From assembly GCA_937930165.1 (NCBI GenBank), contig CALGVL010000293.1, forward strand, positions 1-32,946: a stretch of DNA of 32,946 bases, given 5' to 3'. Positions 31,652 through 32,946 of the stretch are shown here, one piece after another. The notes beneath the pieces are model-generated. The model saw nothing but the letters and a program-made list of their open reading frames with translations, made no database searches and was not told the DNA's origin. Position 1 is the stretch's first letter. The number at the start of each line of letters is the position of its first letter. A program made the translations under genes and the position numbers. This stretch comes from an uncultured Acetobacteraceae bacterium (GTDB lineage: Bacteria > Pseudomonadota > Alphaproteobacteria > Acetobacterales > Acetobacteraceae).

Positions 31652-32946
31652 ATGCCCGGCTGGCTCCTGTCGCTGCTGTCGCTGCGCACCCGTCTGCTTG
31701 CCGCCCTGGCGCTGGCGCTGATTGCGAGTCTTCTCGCCGGCGGCGCCATCGCTTGGCTCGGCGCCGCGCGCTCAGTGCAGGGCGAGCTGCGGGCCGCTCT
31801 CGATGTCGCGCGCCGCAGCACGGAGGCGGCGGTGGCGGCGGCCGGCGGTACCCATCCGGATCCGGCCGGGCTGCTGGAGGCGCTGCGCGGGAACCGGCAT
31901 CTGCGGGCAACGCTGCTCGGGCCGGACGGTACTCCGCTTGCGCCGCCCATCGTCCCGCCGGAGCCGGTGCGGGGCCTGCCGATGCCCCCGGCCTTCGCGC
32001 GGATGTTGGGTGCCGGTCTGCCGGAGGCGGTGCGGGTGCCACTCGGCGCGGCCGGCACGCCTGTCCTGCTGCTGGAGGCCGAGCCGGCCAATGAGGCGCG
32101 CGAGGCGTGGGACGATCTCGCCCTCGGGCTCTTCACCCTCGGCCTTTTCGCCGGGCTGGCGATGTTTTGCGCCGGCCGGGCGGTTGCTGCCGCGCTGCGT
32201 CCGCTGGAGGCGCTTTCCCTGGCCTGTGGCCGGGTCGGCGAGAGCGATTTCGCCCCTCTGCACCTGCCGCGCCGTCCAGGCACGCCCGAGGTCGCGCGGC
32301 TCTGCGATGGATTCGAGCGGATGGCGGAGCGCCTGGCCGCGGCCGAGGCGCGCGACCGCAGCCTGCGCGAGAGGCTGGTGACGCTGCGCGCCAGCGAGCG
32401 CGCCGCAATCGCCCGCGACCTGCATGACGAGATCGGGCCCTACCTCTTCGCTATCGGGGTGGATGCCGCCAATGCCCGGCGCCTGGCCGCCCGGCTTGCC
32501 CCGGCGGAGGCCGAGGCGATTGCCGAGGCCGCGCGCAACATCGCCGAGGCCGCGGCGCATGCGCAGCGCGGGGTGCGCAGCCTGCTCGGGCGGCTGCGGC
32601 CGGCGGCGCCGGTGGAACTCGGCCTCGGCGCCGCGCTGGAGGAGCTGCTTGGCTTCTGGCGACGGCGCCGGCCCGAGGTGACCTGGGAACTGGCAATCGT
32701 CGCAGGCAGCGAGGCAGGGCTCGGCCGGGCGACCGCGGAAGCGGCCTACCGCCTGGTGCAAGAGGCGCTGGGCAATGCTGCGCGGCATGGCCGGCCAAGT
32801 CGCGTGCGGGTGCTGGTCGGGCGTCTCGATGGCTGCCTCCTGATCGAGGTCGCCGATGACGGTGGCGGCGCAGGGAAGCCGGGGCGTGCCGCCGGCGGCG
32901 GCTTCGGCCTGCGTGGCATGGCCGAGCGCGTGGAGGGGATGGGCGG
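31652..32946 (+). CDS. Sensor histidine kinase, NarX/UhpB type (3' end missing)
   Basis: The visible 431 residues show an N-terminal membrane segment (LLAALALALIASLLAGGAIA), a periplasmic stretch and a second membrane segment (ALGLFTLGLFAGLAMFCAG). A HAMP-like linker and the dimerisation box ARDLHDEIGPYLFA follow, with phospho-acceptor H258. The catalytic domain shows the N box (EALGNAARHG) and G boxes DDGGG and GGGFGLRGM before the window ends. This family usually pairs with a LuxR-type response regulator encoded just downstream. It is divergent from the TonB receptor gene and shares its promoter region with the tandem palindromes. The ATG at 31652 has no strong ribosome site. Confidence 0.88.
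   Translation, partial: MPGWLLSLLSLRTRLLAALALALIASLLAGGAIAWLGAARSVQGELRAALDVARRSTEAAVAAAGGTHPDPAGLLEALRGNRHLRATLLGPDGTPLAPPIVPPEPVRGLPMPPAFARMLGAGLPEAVRVPLGAAGTPVLLLEAEPANEAREAWDDLALGLFTLGLFAGLAMFCAGRAVAAALRPLEALSLACGRVGESDFAPLHLPRRPGTPEVARLCDGFERMAERLAAAEARDRSLRERLVTLRASERAAIARDLHDEIGPYLFAIGVDAANARRLAARLAPAEAEAIAEAARNIAEAAAHAQRGVRSLLGRLRPAAPVELGLGAALEELLGFWRRRRPEVTWELAIVAGSEAGLGRATAEAAYRLVQEALGNAARHGRPSRVRVLVGRLDGCLLIEVADDGGGAGKPGRAAGGGFGLRGMAERVEGMG

Overview
This is high-GC, densely packed chromosomal DNA from a Gram-negative bacterium, most likely an alphaproteobacterium of the Acetobacteraceae (Roseomonas-like). The evidence is the flagellar, Lgt, HldD and UbiK-type genes, a COQ9/TetR-like protein, a phasin, glutathione-linked formaldehyde oxidation and a XoxF-type quinoprotein dehydrogenase. 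The genus assignment is inferred from gene content and style, not from a marker gene.

Layout. 1-792: the tail of an upstream gene (possibly fliK) and flgD. 815-5441 (minus): hldD, lgt, a MidA-like methyltransferase, pgeF, a 22-aa membrane peptide and a lipoprotein, joined by TGATG-type overlaps. 5566-8755 (plus): a UbiK-like coiled-coil protein, a YbjN protein, proC, a TetR/COQ9-like protein and a phasin preceded by a CTGC-N3-GCAG operator of the PhaR type. 8879-12738 (minus): a cytochrome-like remnant, fghA, frmA, gfa, a small exported Cys protein and a frameshifted gene. 12977-17184 (plus): a 67-aa Cys protein, then xoxF, a cytochrome c, a XoxJ-like binding protein and a CX3CW protein. 17194-22482 (minus): a binding protein, beta-propeller, ABC ATPase, ABC permease, a conserved exported protein and an exported pentapeptide protein. 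This set resembles the lut lanthanide-transport cluster of Methylorubrum. 22612-25569 (plus): a DUF3280 protein and a NitT/TauT-type ABC importer. 25535-28521 (minus): a SoxYZ-like carrier, a metallo-hydrolase, pqqE and pqqA. 28642-31477 (minus): a repeat-containing exported protein and a TonB-dependent receptor. 31652-end (plus): a sensor histidine kinase cut by the window edge.

How it fits together. From about 9 kb to the end the window reads as one alcohol-oxidation island. XoxF has the extra Asp (D321, two residues after catalytic D319) that marks lanthanide-dependent enzymes. It passes electrons to the adjacent cytochrome, pqqA/pqqE supply part of PQQ synthesis, and gfa-frmA-fghA convert formaldehyde to formate through glutathione. 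The ABC and TonB genes are good candidates for metal or metallophore uptake. The sensor kinase and TonB receptor diverge from a 174-bp region carrying two near-identical 15-bp palindromes exactly 22 bp apart, a likely response-regulator operator.

Points to check first: the tandem palindromes, the metal-transport role of the cluster, pqqA/pqqE without pqqB, C or D, an undescribed two-repeat exported protein, two apparent decayed genes, and an apparent CTG start for the MidA-like gene.
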